Shown one piece after another: positions 20,984 through 30,917 of a stretch of 64,000 nucleotides of DNA (positions are counted from its first letter, which is position 1; each line of letters starts with the position of its first letter). The DNA comes from Balamuthia mandrillaris (lineage: Eukaryota; Discosea; Longamoebia; Balamuthiidae), in assembly GCA_031835245.1 (NCBI GenBank), contig JAVKOQ010000200.1:1-64000 (forward strand). The letters are read 5' to 3'. Position numbers and translations under genes: made by a program. Under the pieces are notes generated by a model that did not search any database, was not told where the DNA came from, and saw only the letters and a program-made list of their open reading frames with translations.

Positions 20984-22244
20984 GAGCATGGTTAATGACA
21001 GCCATCAAAGAAAGTGAACGGTGGGCAAAGATGTTTACCAAGCAGCAAACCAAAGAGACTGTGGCAGAGTATGAAGAAAGGCTTCGACTGGAGATGGTTG
21101 GGGAATTCCAACGGCGGATGAAGTTTGCCAAGGCTCACTACTTTGAGAAGAAGTGCGATGACCACTGCCCTCATCTGGAAAGGATTGTGGATCTTGATTC
21201 AATGGATCGTTCAACACCCTTCACTGCTCTTCCCCCAGAAATCCTTTTCCACATCGCCACTCAGGTCAGGAAAGGAAAACAGCTGTGCTTGCTTTTATCT
21301 TCTTGCAAGCTTCTTGCTGCAATCGGCCGTCATCCAACACTTTTGAAGCGGAAAAAAGGGTGTGATTGCGAGGCAAAGGAAGCTGGTAACGATGGAAAGG
21401 AGAAAGTGTGTGATCGTTGCAAGAAGGAGTACTGTGATGATGGTAATGGAGATCCAGTGTGGATCGAAAAGATCCAAAAGGTCAAAGAGAAGATAGACAG
21501 CATCATGGAGAAGGCGGATGTTTTCATGCATGGCTACCACACCTGCCACAACGAAAATTTAAATATGTGTCGCACAAAAGACACGCCAAAGGACAAAAAC
21601 ATGCCTACCTTTGGAGAACGAGCATTTCTCTCTCCATTACGAAGAAACCTTGGAGGAAGGGGGAGCGCAACTGCAACCGTGTTTGAAGAACTTGGATTGG
21701 AGGTAACGACCAGCGTCCAGCAACATTTGGACAACTTGGATGAACAGGAGAAGCGAAATCGAAAAAGAAAGCAAAGTAAGGCCTTCAAGAAAAGAGAGCA
21801 AGAGTTGCGTCAACAACAAAAGGCCAGAGCGGAGCAAGAGAAAAAAATCTCAAAAAAAAAGGGGGACGCTTACCTGGACAAGCATCAAAAGAGCCTTGCT
21901 CCAGTCTTTGAAGAGGACACACACACACAAAGCAGAAGAAGCAGAAAACGGCGCCTGATCTTTCTGTTGCTAAAGTGTCCGCAGTTGAAGAGGTGAGCAA
22001 GCTCAAAGGGAAAGCACTTGAGGCACAAATCACTCTCTTCGGCCTCTTCAAGACCTATAAGGGTGATTCCACCGCGGAGGGCCAGAAGAAGCGTTTGGCC
22101 GAGTTCGTCTCCGATCAAAGCGCCTTTCAACACTACTTGCGGCCTCACAAGCCACGAGCCACTGCGCCTCACTGCTCTTCACCTTTACCCTCGGCTCCTT
22201 TTTCTGCGGTTGTTGTGGCCCGCTCCAGGTCCTCTGCAGTGTGA
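20960..22244 (+). pseudogene. Transposase C-terminal part with F-box-like and Cys-rich segments
   Basis: Resumes in a new frame with YSAKIGAWLMTAIKES, typical of the tail region that follows the catalytic core in such transposases, and a C-x3-H-C-P cluster. Next, PFTALPPEILFHIATQV followed by LCLLLSSCKLL looks like an F-box. A CDCEAKEA...CDRCKKEYC cluster could bind zinc. Near 21930 the coding potential shifts frame again to VSKLKGKALEAQITLFGL, a SAP-like segment, ending about 22244. Two frame shifts and the missing core argue for a pseudogene, though a spliced host gene is not excluded. Confidence 0.5.
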
Positions 22245-22539
22245 GAGCACAAAAGCTGCAGCTCAATAAAACACTTCTCAGTTCGTGCACTTCCTCAGAA
22301 CATATCAAAGCCCATAATTTTGCCCTGCAGTAGCCCTTCGAGTATGGGACGAACCCGAGCACGCCCCCGTAAGAAGAGAAGAAGAAAGAGGAAGAGGAGG
22401 AAGGAGAAGGAACAACCAACTTGTTCAAAAGCAAAAAATTGTATTCTTGTGCTGTACATGCTAGCCAGTAGTTGCAATATGCAAAAAAATGCAGGCCTCC
22501 CAATAACTCACTCCCACCTTTGCTCGCACCCTCCCTTCT

Positions 22540-23205
22540 TACAGATTTACAGATAAGGTTGAAGCGCCTCTCTGTCTTTCTGTGCGAGCAGGCCGTGGAG
22601 CTCGCAAACCTGCCCAAATGATTTGAGGGCGCTGTTTTGGTAATGGTGGAGGAGGAGCGTCAGCCAAACAAAAGAGCAAGAAGCAGGAGAAGGAGGGGGA
22701 GGAAGTTGACAAGTGAACGTACGCCTTTAAGGCAGCGGCATGCTGCAGGGGCAGTTGGGCAGCATGCGAGTAGCACGCGTGGGCAAAAATTCTCGCAATT
22801 CCTTTTGCCATGTTTCTCACATGCTTCTCGTCTTCCTCTGCAAAGCAGAGGATCGCCTGGGCATGATTGATCACCTTTTCATTGGTGGCGGAGAAAAGGT
22901 AGCCGCGGGGGTGGCCTTTCCGGTGAGGCGGAATTCGGTCCTTTGGAGGGAGAAAGGAGGATAAGCAAGACGTGGTTTTTTGTTTTCCAAAAACCTCAAC
23001 AGCCTTCACCAAACACCAAACCACAAAACAACAGAGCAAAGGAGGGGTACTTGTGGGCTGGGGTTGTTGGGCATGTGCACCTTGGCAGGATGTCTTTTAG
23101 AAGTTCTTCCTGGTCCTTTGCCAGGTTAAGTACTTCAAGAAACATGCAGTCAGCCACCCCACACTTGCTCTCCCCACCTGAGGGCGTACTTGTGTGGTAC
23201 TTCAA
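22540..23205 (-). CDS. Unrecognised gene fragment
   Basis: Three putative minus-strand exons of ordinary composition. About 23205-23040 gives SKCGVADCMFLEVLNLAKDQ...ILPRC. About 22990-22720 gives GYLFSATNEKVINHAQAILC and NMAKGIARIFAHACYSHAAQ. About 22620-22555 gives a short ALKSFGQVCELHGLLAQKD tail. Introns of 60-90 nt with GT-AG ends can be drawn but were not verified. I do not recognise the family. The first exon overlaps the foldback at 23072-23356, which duplicates part of it in inverted form. Confidence 0.3.
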
Positions 23206-23251
23206 GAGAGAGAGAGAGAGAGGGAGTACTGTGGGGTGGCTGACTGCATGT

Positions 23252-23292
<41 letters not shown>

Positions 23293-23356
23293 AAGTACTT
23301 AACCTGGCAAAGGACCAGGAAGAACTTCTAAAAGACATCCTGCCAAGGTGCACATG
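23072..23356. repeat. Foldback: perfect 68-bp inverted repeat around (GA)n and (CT)n
   Basis: The arm 23072-23139 is the exact reverse complement of 23289-23356. A second inner pair (23141-23163 and 23230-23252) is also perfectly inverted. A third pair (23162-23188 and 23436-23462) has one difference and lies outside the right arm. The loop contains GA then CT tracts. This could form a long hairpin or cruciform. Confidence 0.9.
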
Positions 23357-23359
23357 CCT

Positions 23360-24200
23360 TAAGAAGAGAGGAAGAGGAAGGGGAATTAAATCGATGGGGA
23401 AACGTACACAAAATTGCAAGAAAGCTAATTTTTGATACGCCCTCGGGTGGGGAGAGCAAGTGGGGGTCGGCGTGGCTGCCAAGGGTGGCAAGGGTCATGG
23501 CCCAGCCCCCGGCCACATTTCCTGGTCGAGACACCAGGCTCTCCTTATGTCTGCCAGGGTGGCGGCGGCCAGTGTGAGCAGAAGCGAGTGCTAACACAAA
23601 AAAAAAAGGGGGGGAGGGGAGTCGGAAGGGAGAAACCACTATGCACAAAAGTGCTTTAACAAGCTGTTGGAAGCCCATGTTGTTTGTTGTTGTTTTTTCC
23701 GTACTGCCGAAAAGAAAAGAAAAGAAAAGAAAAGAAAAGAGAATTAAAAAATGTGAAGATTGTAACAGCTGTTCTGTTTCCCGCCAAAAAAAAGGCGGGA
23801 AAGAATATCGGGACGACACGTGTTACTGACCCAGCCCGCCCTACTGAAATACTGCAGAAACGCTGCAATGAATCTGCGGGACTTGTGTTCCACAAACGCC
23901 AAAAGAAAAAGAAAGAACGCCACTGACCTCTTTCCCCGTGATCGCTTCCTGGTGCTCTCTATCGATGCTTTCGTTTCACTAACGAGTTTGCCCTCAGAGA
24001 GTTAAATGAGAACACGACCAATGCATGGTCTCCAGCAATGATTGCTGCAATGGATGAGTCTCTCTGCCCCTCCCTATATGGGAGCAAACCACCCCAACCA
24101 CGTCTTCCTCATACGCAAACCTCACCCCCAATGGAACCAGCGGTGATGACGACACAAGCAGGGCCATACGACAGTTGCGGTTGTCTTCATTACTGCTTCG
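23360..24200. other. No supported gene
   Basis: Contains the outer inverted piece (23436-23462), a poly-A/G stretch near 23598 and an (AAAAG)n tract at 23706-23740. Open frames are short and unconvincing. Confidence 0.5.
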
Positions 24201-24271
24201 CGGAACAGGAACAAGTGTTCCTAGGTGCTGACGTTAGCTCAGGAAGAATGACGAAAGAAGTAACACGTTGG

Positions 24272-24800
24272 TTATGGCCAATACTTGATGATGGGCCTGA
24301 GGTCGTCAAAGTCAGAGGCAGCGACCCAGGAGTCTTCGTCTTTGCCATAACCTTTGCAACGGACAAGGCAATAGCGATTGCTAGGCGGCCCGTCATGGTC
24401 CAAGACCTTTTCCACTTCATAGTGATCATCAAAGACAGGAGGAGGATGTTCCACTAGAGTAGAGGAGGGACTAGCTCTCTTGAGAAGAGAAGGAGGCACT
24501 CAGTCGGAAATAACAGAACCAGTGATATCTTGGAGAACAATAATTCCTTTTCTTGACTACAAAAGGGCCCAGGTACTTAGGAGCCAGCACCAGAGTTGCG
24601 AAGCATGACCTTGTCACTGGGAGCAAACTCGGCAGAGCGCTGAAGGCGATTGTGGGAAGAGGCTATCTTGTCGTTGTAATCATCTGTAGCTTCCCGAATA
24701 GCAGGCCAGACTACGGAACGGAGCTGGTCAATTTGGGAACGGCAGAAGGAGAAACAAGGATCTGAAGAAACTTGAGAGTAGTCGTCAGGGAGGGTCACAG
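24272..24800 (-). pseudogene. Integrase C-terminus and chromodomain
   Basis: A linker with FELFFGRPVTLPDDY-type sequence is followed by a chromodomain: HYEVEKVLDHDG, YCLVRCKGYGKDEDSWV, then DDLRPIIKYW. Chromodomains at the integrase tail define chromoviruses and direct integration to marked chromatin. Confidence 0.75.
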
Positions 24801-24837
24801 GTCTGCCAAAGAAAAGCTCGAAGGGAGAAGACTTGTG

Positions 24838-25470
24838 TCACTTGGTAGTACGGGTGTTGATAGCAAACTGTACTGCAGGAAGAAAGGTAGACCAATTGTC
24901 CAAGTCTGTGTTTATCATTTTGAGCAGTGTGCTCTTGGCTAGCTTAACGTGGCTCTCAGCAGCACCGTTGGCACAAGGATGATATGCTGAGATGAAACGA
25001 TGGTCAAAGCCAGCAATGTGCCGTAGGTTGAACATGATCTCGCCAATAACTTCCATGGTCGGATTGAACGATCTTAGGAAAACCATAGTCGCCAAGGATG
25101 GCGCAGAGAGCACGAGCCATGGTAAGACTGGAGTTGTCTGGGAGAGGGCGAAGAATGGTGAGACGAGTGGTTATGTCAACGAAGACCAGGGTATAGACGA
25201 AGCCATTAGTATCCTTTGGGAAGGGGCCAAAGTGATCGAGGGCAACATGCTCGAAGGGGTATGTTGCAGCGATGGTTTTCAAGGGATGAAAAACCATGTT
25301 TAGCAGCCGTGCAACGGAGACACTGGTTGCAAGAGTTGGTGACCTCGGCGCAGTCAGAGCGAAGAGACGGCCAGAAATATCCTTCATTCCAAACCTTAAA
25401 CCTTGATGAAGAGGGAGCGAGCTCCTTCGTGACCAGAAGCATGAAGACATTGAAGAAGCAACTTCTGTTG
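24838..25470 (-). pseudogene. Integrase catalytic core remnant
   Basis: CNQCLRC (HHCC end), then the DDE residues in VALDHFGPFPKDT, KIVQSDHG and NGAAESHVKLAK. The two halves are in different frames near 25080, so it is frameshifted. Confidence 0.75.
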
Positions 25471-26214
25471 TTGCATGGAAGGGGCAGTCTTGCCGAGAAA
25501 TGTCTTAATGTAGAAGGCAAGATCCTTAGACGGGGTAGCAGGAGGAATGGAATCCACGGCAATGGACGAAAGCGTAGAAACCGTAGACGGGCAAGAAGGT
25601 CTCTTGATAAGAGTTTTTGCTGAGGCGGGAACATTGGGTGGCGGCAGACCACCTTCTTTCCAAAACGAGGGAGAGTAAAGGCGGGAAAGCGAATCTTCCA
25701 AAACCATGTGAATGCTGGGACGATGGACAATGTTGAAGTTGAACTGCAAGATTTGGAAGGCCCAATGGTTGAGCATAGTGCTTTGATGCTTGGAAGTGAA
25801 AAGGAAGGAGAGAGCTCTGTGGTCGGTGAAGAGAGTAAAGTGCCGGCCAAGAAGCCAACAACAAAAGTGGCTAAGAGCAAACACAATGGCTAGAAGCTCA
25901 CGCTTAGTAGCAGGGTAGTTCTGTGGAGCCTTGTTGAGCGCTTTGCTGGCGAAAGAGATGTAGCGACGAGAGCCATCAGAGCCTTCCTGATAAAGAACCG
26001 TGCCAACGCTGTACTGAGAAGCATCGGTACCCACTAGGACGGGTAGGGAAGAGTCAGGCTTGCTGAGCACTGGTGGAGAAGACAAAATGCGTTTGAGAGT
26101 GTCGAACGCCTCTTGACACTTGTCATTCCAGAACGGACGGATGTCAGAAACGTGGCGAAGAGCATCCAGTGGGGCAGTAAGGCTAGCAAACAGAGGAATA
26201 AATCTAGCGAACAC
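25396..26214 (-). pseudogene. Ty3/gypsy RNase H domain and integrase N-terminus
   Basis: A 272-residue open frame. RNase H acidic residues sit in VLVGTDASQYSVGTVLYQ, KRELLAIVFAL and LFTDHRALSFL. The end leads into the integrase zinc-binding region. This is the best preserved part of the element. Confidence 0.8.
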
Positions 26215-26653
26215 CTTTCCAAGTGAAAGTAAGCTTCACCTGATCAGGCTTGTAGATATGAAGCTGGTTGAAATTCCACACAAGAGCAAGGGAGCTAGCA
26301 ACTCTGAAGCCAAGAACGTTCTCCACAACGGAAAGCACTGCAGGGATAGGGAAGAAGAGGTCCTTGGGAATGGCGTTGAGAGCACGAGGGGCAAGGCGGT
26401 GCGGCCATCGTTCCATTCGCCAGAAGGGTCCTTCTTGGGGACACAAAGGATAGGGGAGTTCCATTCAGGGAGCTAAGCTAGTAACACCGAACTGGAACCA
26501 CTCAGCAACTTGCTTGTCCACAAACGGATGCCATTTCTTCGGAATGTTATACTGGTAACGGTAAATGGGCGGATGGTCACCTGTATCGAGGCGAATGATA
26601 GACTGGGGGCGGGTGGAGGAGGGACCCATCGGGAGCTGCTGATTCTTCTCCAA
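26204..26653 (-). pseudogene. Reverse transcriptase remnant, palm core deleted
   Basis: N-terminal part YRYQYNIPKKWHPFVDKQ, then SPILCVPKKDP and ALNAIPKDLFF in alternating frames, ending KLTFTWKG. The region that should carry the YxDD catalytic pair is absent: the next bases already encode the connection segment of RNase H (FARFIPLFASLTAPL). This copy cannot encode an active polymerase. Confidence 0.7.
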
Positions 26654-26664
26654 TAAGTCAGTCC

Positions 26665-26930
26665 TTAACGCCGTCGAGAATCAACTGCTGGAGTTCCTTG
26701 GGGAGAGGCTTTTCCATGGAAGCCTCTTTGAAGTCTACGTTGGAATCGTCTTCCGAAGTAGCAAACGAACCAGGGAAAGAGACCGGTAGGCCAAAGAGAC
26801 CATGGTATGCTGGCACGGAACCAAGTGAAGCTGAAGGGAGTTAGCCAAGTCGGGATGAATGAACGAGAAGCTAGCACCGGCATCAACCATGGCCATCAGT
26901 CGCTTCTTATTCACCGAACAAGGAGTGCAA
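26665..26930 (-). pseudogene. Retroviral-type aspartic protease remnant
   Basis: The minus strand near 26890 reads MAMVDAGASFSFIHP, with the D-x-G-A active-site motif (usually D-T/S-G-A). The downstream frame is disrupted. Confidence 0.55.
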
Positions 26931-28525
26931 AAGGGCTCAGAAGACTCCTGTTGCTTGGAGGTGTTGCTAAGGGCTGCAAACTGGGATCGTTCCAGGGCTT
27001 GATAAGCCTGGACTGCTTCATGATATTCTTGGTGATCATCATCAGGCTCGTCCTCCTTGTCCTTTTGCCAGAGTCCTCAAACCGAACTCTTTTATCTCGG
27101 CCAACCGAGGCAAGGGAAGATGAAGCAGGGGATGAAGTGGACGCCATGGAGGAAGATGACGGCGGCAAAGCAGTGCTGGTCGGAGACGAAGGAGCCTGCG
27201 AAGGGAAAGCAAACAAGTCTATAGCATTGAGAGCCGAGGTTTGAGACTGAGCACTACACTGATTAGAATAGTGACTAGAAGCACCACACTTGTAACAAGT
27301 CCCTCTTGGTCGTAGCGACGGCTTGTGCGCTATCGGAGCTGAAGAGCCTGAGGAAGAAGAAGAAGAAGAAGAAGAAGAAGAAGAAGAAGAAGAAGAAGAA
27401 GAAGAAGAAGAAGAACCACTGGTGGAAGAGGACGAAGAACCGTTGAAAGTAGAAGAGGAAGAAGACGTGGTGCCTGAAGATGCGCTTCTTCCTGAGTTAG
27501 AAGCTTGGGGCTGCTTGAGAACAAGACAAGAGTGAGAAGTGTCATGGCCTCTACAACCATGCAAAGTACAGAACTTCGCTTTACCAGAAGAGAATGAAGA
27601 AGGTGGAACAGAAGTACTACCAGAGCGAGACTTCTTCTGTTGAAGGCGACGGCACTCGTCCAGTAAACGGTCGGCCATTTGACGGACACTCTTTGGGCTT
27701 GAAAGCCAATTCGGAGAGTTGATCGGCCAGCAGTTGCTGATGCTGATCCGAGGAGAAGTGCTTGAGGAAGATGGTTTTGACCTTCCTCCAGGATTTGCTG
27801 GGAAAGGTGAAGGTTACGCCCAGGAGCCTGCCATCTCATCCTTAATCTGACGTACGTATTACTAAATACTCGAACCATTCTTCCTTTGGAACCTGGAAGA
27901 AGATGAGGTCCTATTCCATCCAGCTGGTCGAGGAAGCTGATGGGAGAAGCACCACTATTTGGAGAGCAAGTAGCAAGCTTTCGGGTCACTCTTCGCGATG
28001 GTTCAAAAGAGAGAGCAGAGGAAGAACGCTTTGGGGCTGAAATAGAACGGGGTACACGGCTTTTGTGTCGGTCAGCGAAAGTTGAAGAAGCCAACGCGAC
28101 CGCTGAAGAAGATGATGGGGGTTTGTAGGGAGTGCAAAGCTGGAAAGCTCGTCATCATAGTCGTTCTCAGAGTCGTTCTCAAAGTCGTCAGAGTCATCAG
28201 AGTCGTTCTCGAGGTCATCAGAGTCGTATTCAGAATCATCAGAGTTTTCTCATCGTTAGAGACAAAAAGTTCCTTGCGAGAGCTATGCAAAGCGGAAGAT
28301 TTCTTATGTTGTGTCATTCAGAGAAGAAGTGACCTCGGTGAAGCCAGGCACCCCTTGGTATTGAGATAGGAGTTTGAGGAGGTACTTGCCAAAGCAAGCC
28401 AATTCTTTCACTTGTGCAAAGTACTCCTTGAGTGTGATTTGTTGTTGGCGAAAGGAAGCAAGAAGAGCTTCTAGCTCCTTTTTGTTTGTTGGAGTTCTTT
28501 GAGGAATGTGCTGAGGGCAGAGCAT
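26911..28525 (-). pseudogene. Gag-like region with CCHC zinc knuckle
   Basis: Frames 28525-28304, 28094-27330 and 27678-26911 together form a broken gag. The last contains CYKCGASSHYSNQC (C-x2-C-x4-H-x4-C), the nucleocapsid knuckle. A long Ser run comes from an (AAG)n tract at 27357-27416. Frameshifts separate the parts. Confidence 0.75.
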
Positions 28526-28689
28526 GATGTGTGTGTTGTAGATTCTAGGAAATCAAGCATGTTTACATCTTAAGTAGCACAATACTTATAGATTCTTTTT
28601 CACCCCACACCTTTGCTGCTTGACACTCTTTAATCCCTTGTTCCATCTTGAATAATATATTTTAACTCAAAATTAACTAACTTAAAAAA

Positions 28690-28799
28690 ACAGAGAAGAA
28701 AGCAATGGAATAAAAGGCAAAAGGGGCAAGAAACTTTGGGATGTCCAGGGAAAGTGTTGACAGGAAGTCATAATGAAAAGAATCGTTGGTTTTCAAACA
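28690..28799 (+). mobile_element. LTR family B remnant (3' part)
   Basis: Shares GTTGACAGGAAGTCATAATG and a GTTGGTTTTCAAACAA end with family B. Its position just upstream of gag in minus-strand sense suggests it is the 5' LTR of the chromovirus. Confidence 0.6.
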
Positions 28800-28940
28800 A
28801 GGTAATTGGTCCATGTTAGGGATGTTAACAAGATGAAAAGGAAGGGAAAAAGAAAAAAAGAGCTTATATGTTGAAAGTAATTCTCAATGACATAAAAGCT
28901 TCCATTATTTTTTTTGTATTTGTTTTGTTTTACTTACTAT

Positions 28941-29245
28941 TGTTGAAAAACTCCAATATAGTAGCTCTTCATTCTGCTGACTTCTCCTTGTGCAGTTGAC
29001 CTGAGGAAACGTCTTATCTTTTCTTTCTCTTTTCTTGATGTTTCTTGTTCTCTTTTTCTCTTTTTATGCTTTGTTTTTTTTATAGATTTTTCTTCAAGTT
29101 TAAATACTGCCTTTCCTTGTTTCTTCTTCTTTCCTTTCAGGACTTACAACAAAATACTTTTCTTATACTCTTTACTTTTAGTAAAATTAAGTTCTGGTTT
29201 TATACTTATGTTGTCTTTGCCATTAATCATTCTTATTTTTCAACA
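28941..29245 (+). mobile_element. Solo LTR, family A (305 bp), TSD CTAT
   Basis: Starts TGTTGAAAAACTCCAATATAG and ends TTATTTTTCAACA, so the termini are inverted (TGTTGAAAAA / TTTTTCAACA). CTAT occurs directly before (28937-28940) and after (29246-29249), a 4-bp target duplication. It matches 35076-35390 along its length. Confidence 0.85.
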
Positions 29246-29377
29246 CTATTTTTTTTAATTGTGTCTTTTTTTCTTTTTTTTTTTGTATGATTGTGTTTTT
29301 TTCTTTTTTCTTCTTAGCAGTTTATCTTTTTTTTAAATTTTGTGTTTTTGTTTTTCTTTTATTTTTATTTTTTACTG

Positions 29378-29845
<468 letters not shown>

Positions 29846-29846
29846 A

Positions 29847-29997
29847 TGTCAGAAAACTTCAATATAGTAGTTCTTCTTTTCTTTTTGTTGACTTCTTTTT
29901 CCTGCTATTGACCTAAGGAAACTTCTTTTGTATTCTATTCTAGAATACTTTATTATCACTTGTACTCTTCATTTTTAGTAAATTAAGTTTGAGTCTC
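29847..29997 (+). mobile_element. LTR family A, truncated copy
   Basis: Begins TGTCAGAAAACTTCAATATAG and matches family A with internal deletion up to GTAAATTAAGTTTGAGTCTC. The right terminus is missing. Confidence 0.7.
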
Positions 29998-29999
29998 AA

Positions 30000-30715
30000 A
30001 ATAAAAGAAAAAAAAAACAAGAATATAAAATTTTCAAAAAAGAAAAAATGATGGAAAAAAAAGAAAAAAAAGAAGAAGAAGAAAAAAAAACAATAATACA
30101 AAAAAAAAATAGAAAAATAGAAAAATAGAAAAATAAGTTTATTGAAAGTTTAAAAAAAACAAAAAAAACAAAAAAAAAAAACAAAAAAAAAACAAAAAAA
30201 ATAACACAAACTTGTGGAGTGGAACTGATACCATCAAAAAGAAGGAAGAAAGGTCACTCAGTTGCTGTCCTGAAACGCCACTGCAATTGTTGACTGCTGC
30301 TACCATCCAGCCAGCATAGTCCCAAAAGGCCATCAATGCTGTTCTATGTTTGCCATCACTGCCATCACTGTCATCACTGCCTCCACTGTTGCTATTATCA
30401 TCATAGCCATAATCTTGGAAAAGAAGCGTCTCAAGGACAGCAGTCTCAGTAGAAGTTGATCATGTGATGATGAGTGATGGGGCAAAGGCTGTTGAGGATC
30501 TTAAGCCAAAACAGTTGTTGCTGACAAAGAAGCCAGCCACATTTTGAAAGTGTTGAAGACCTCCCTTCTCCTCACATAGATTGAGTTCCAGGGAGTAGGT
30601 TGGAAGAAAGCACAGTCGTATTGTCCATCACCAAGATGTCGCCTCCTGGATGAATGAAGGTGGTGGTGCCTCCAAACAGAAAATAATGAAGTGAAGAAAG
30701 TCAACTACAGTGTTG
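30000..30715. other. A-rich DNA and unassigned sequence
   Basis: 30000-30210 is poly-A-rich. 30210-30715 has more balanced composition and short minus-strand frames (FWDYAGWMVAAVNNC near 30320) that may be decayed element coding, but no family can be named. Confidence 0.4.
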
Positions 30716-30718
30716 CTT

Positions 30719-30917
30719 TGTTGATGGGGAATAACCCTGCGGATCAAGAAAGGGACGGCACGTAAGCGACTCTGGGTTTATTCACAAGAAAAGGGGTGTG
30801 GACCAAAGTGTGTGCTTTGAATGTGTCGCCAGGAAAAGGGGAAAATAAAAGGGCGAGAAAATTTGGAGGTATCGGGGAGAGTGTCGACAAGAAGTCATAA
30901 TAGTTGGTTTTCCAACA
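30719..30917 (+). mobile_element. Solo LTR, family B (199 bp), TSD GCTT
   Basis: Starts TGTTGATGGGGAATAACC and ends GGTTTTCCAACA. GCTT lies on both sides (30715-30718 and 30918-30921). Confidence 0.88.

Larger units (their letters stand above)
24200..28800 (-). mobile_element. Decayed Ty3/gypsy chromovirus-type retrotransposon
   Basis: Minus-strand order from right to left: a family-B LTR remnant (28690-28799), gag with CCHC knuckle, protease, reverse transcriptase, RNase H, integrase and chromodomain. That is the Ty3/gypsy chromovirus order. Frames are broken many times and the reverse transcriptase lacks its palm core. A matching left-hand LTR near 24 kb was not found, so the 3' end is lost or too diverged. 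Confidence 0.85.

Noticed and set aside
22048..22617. Minus-strand 189-codon ORF
   Set aside because: Composition is mixed, it runs opposite the transposase tail coding, and it shows no domain or splice support.
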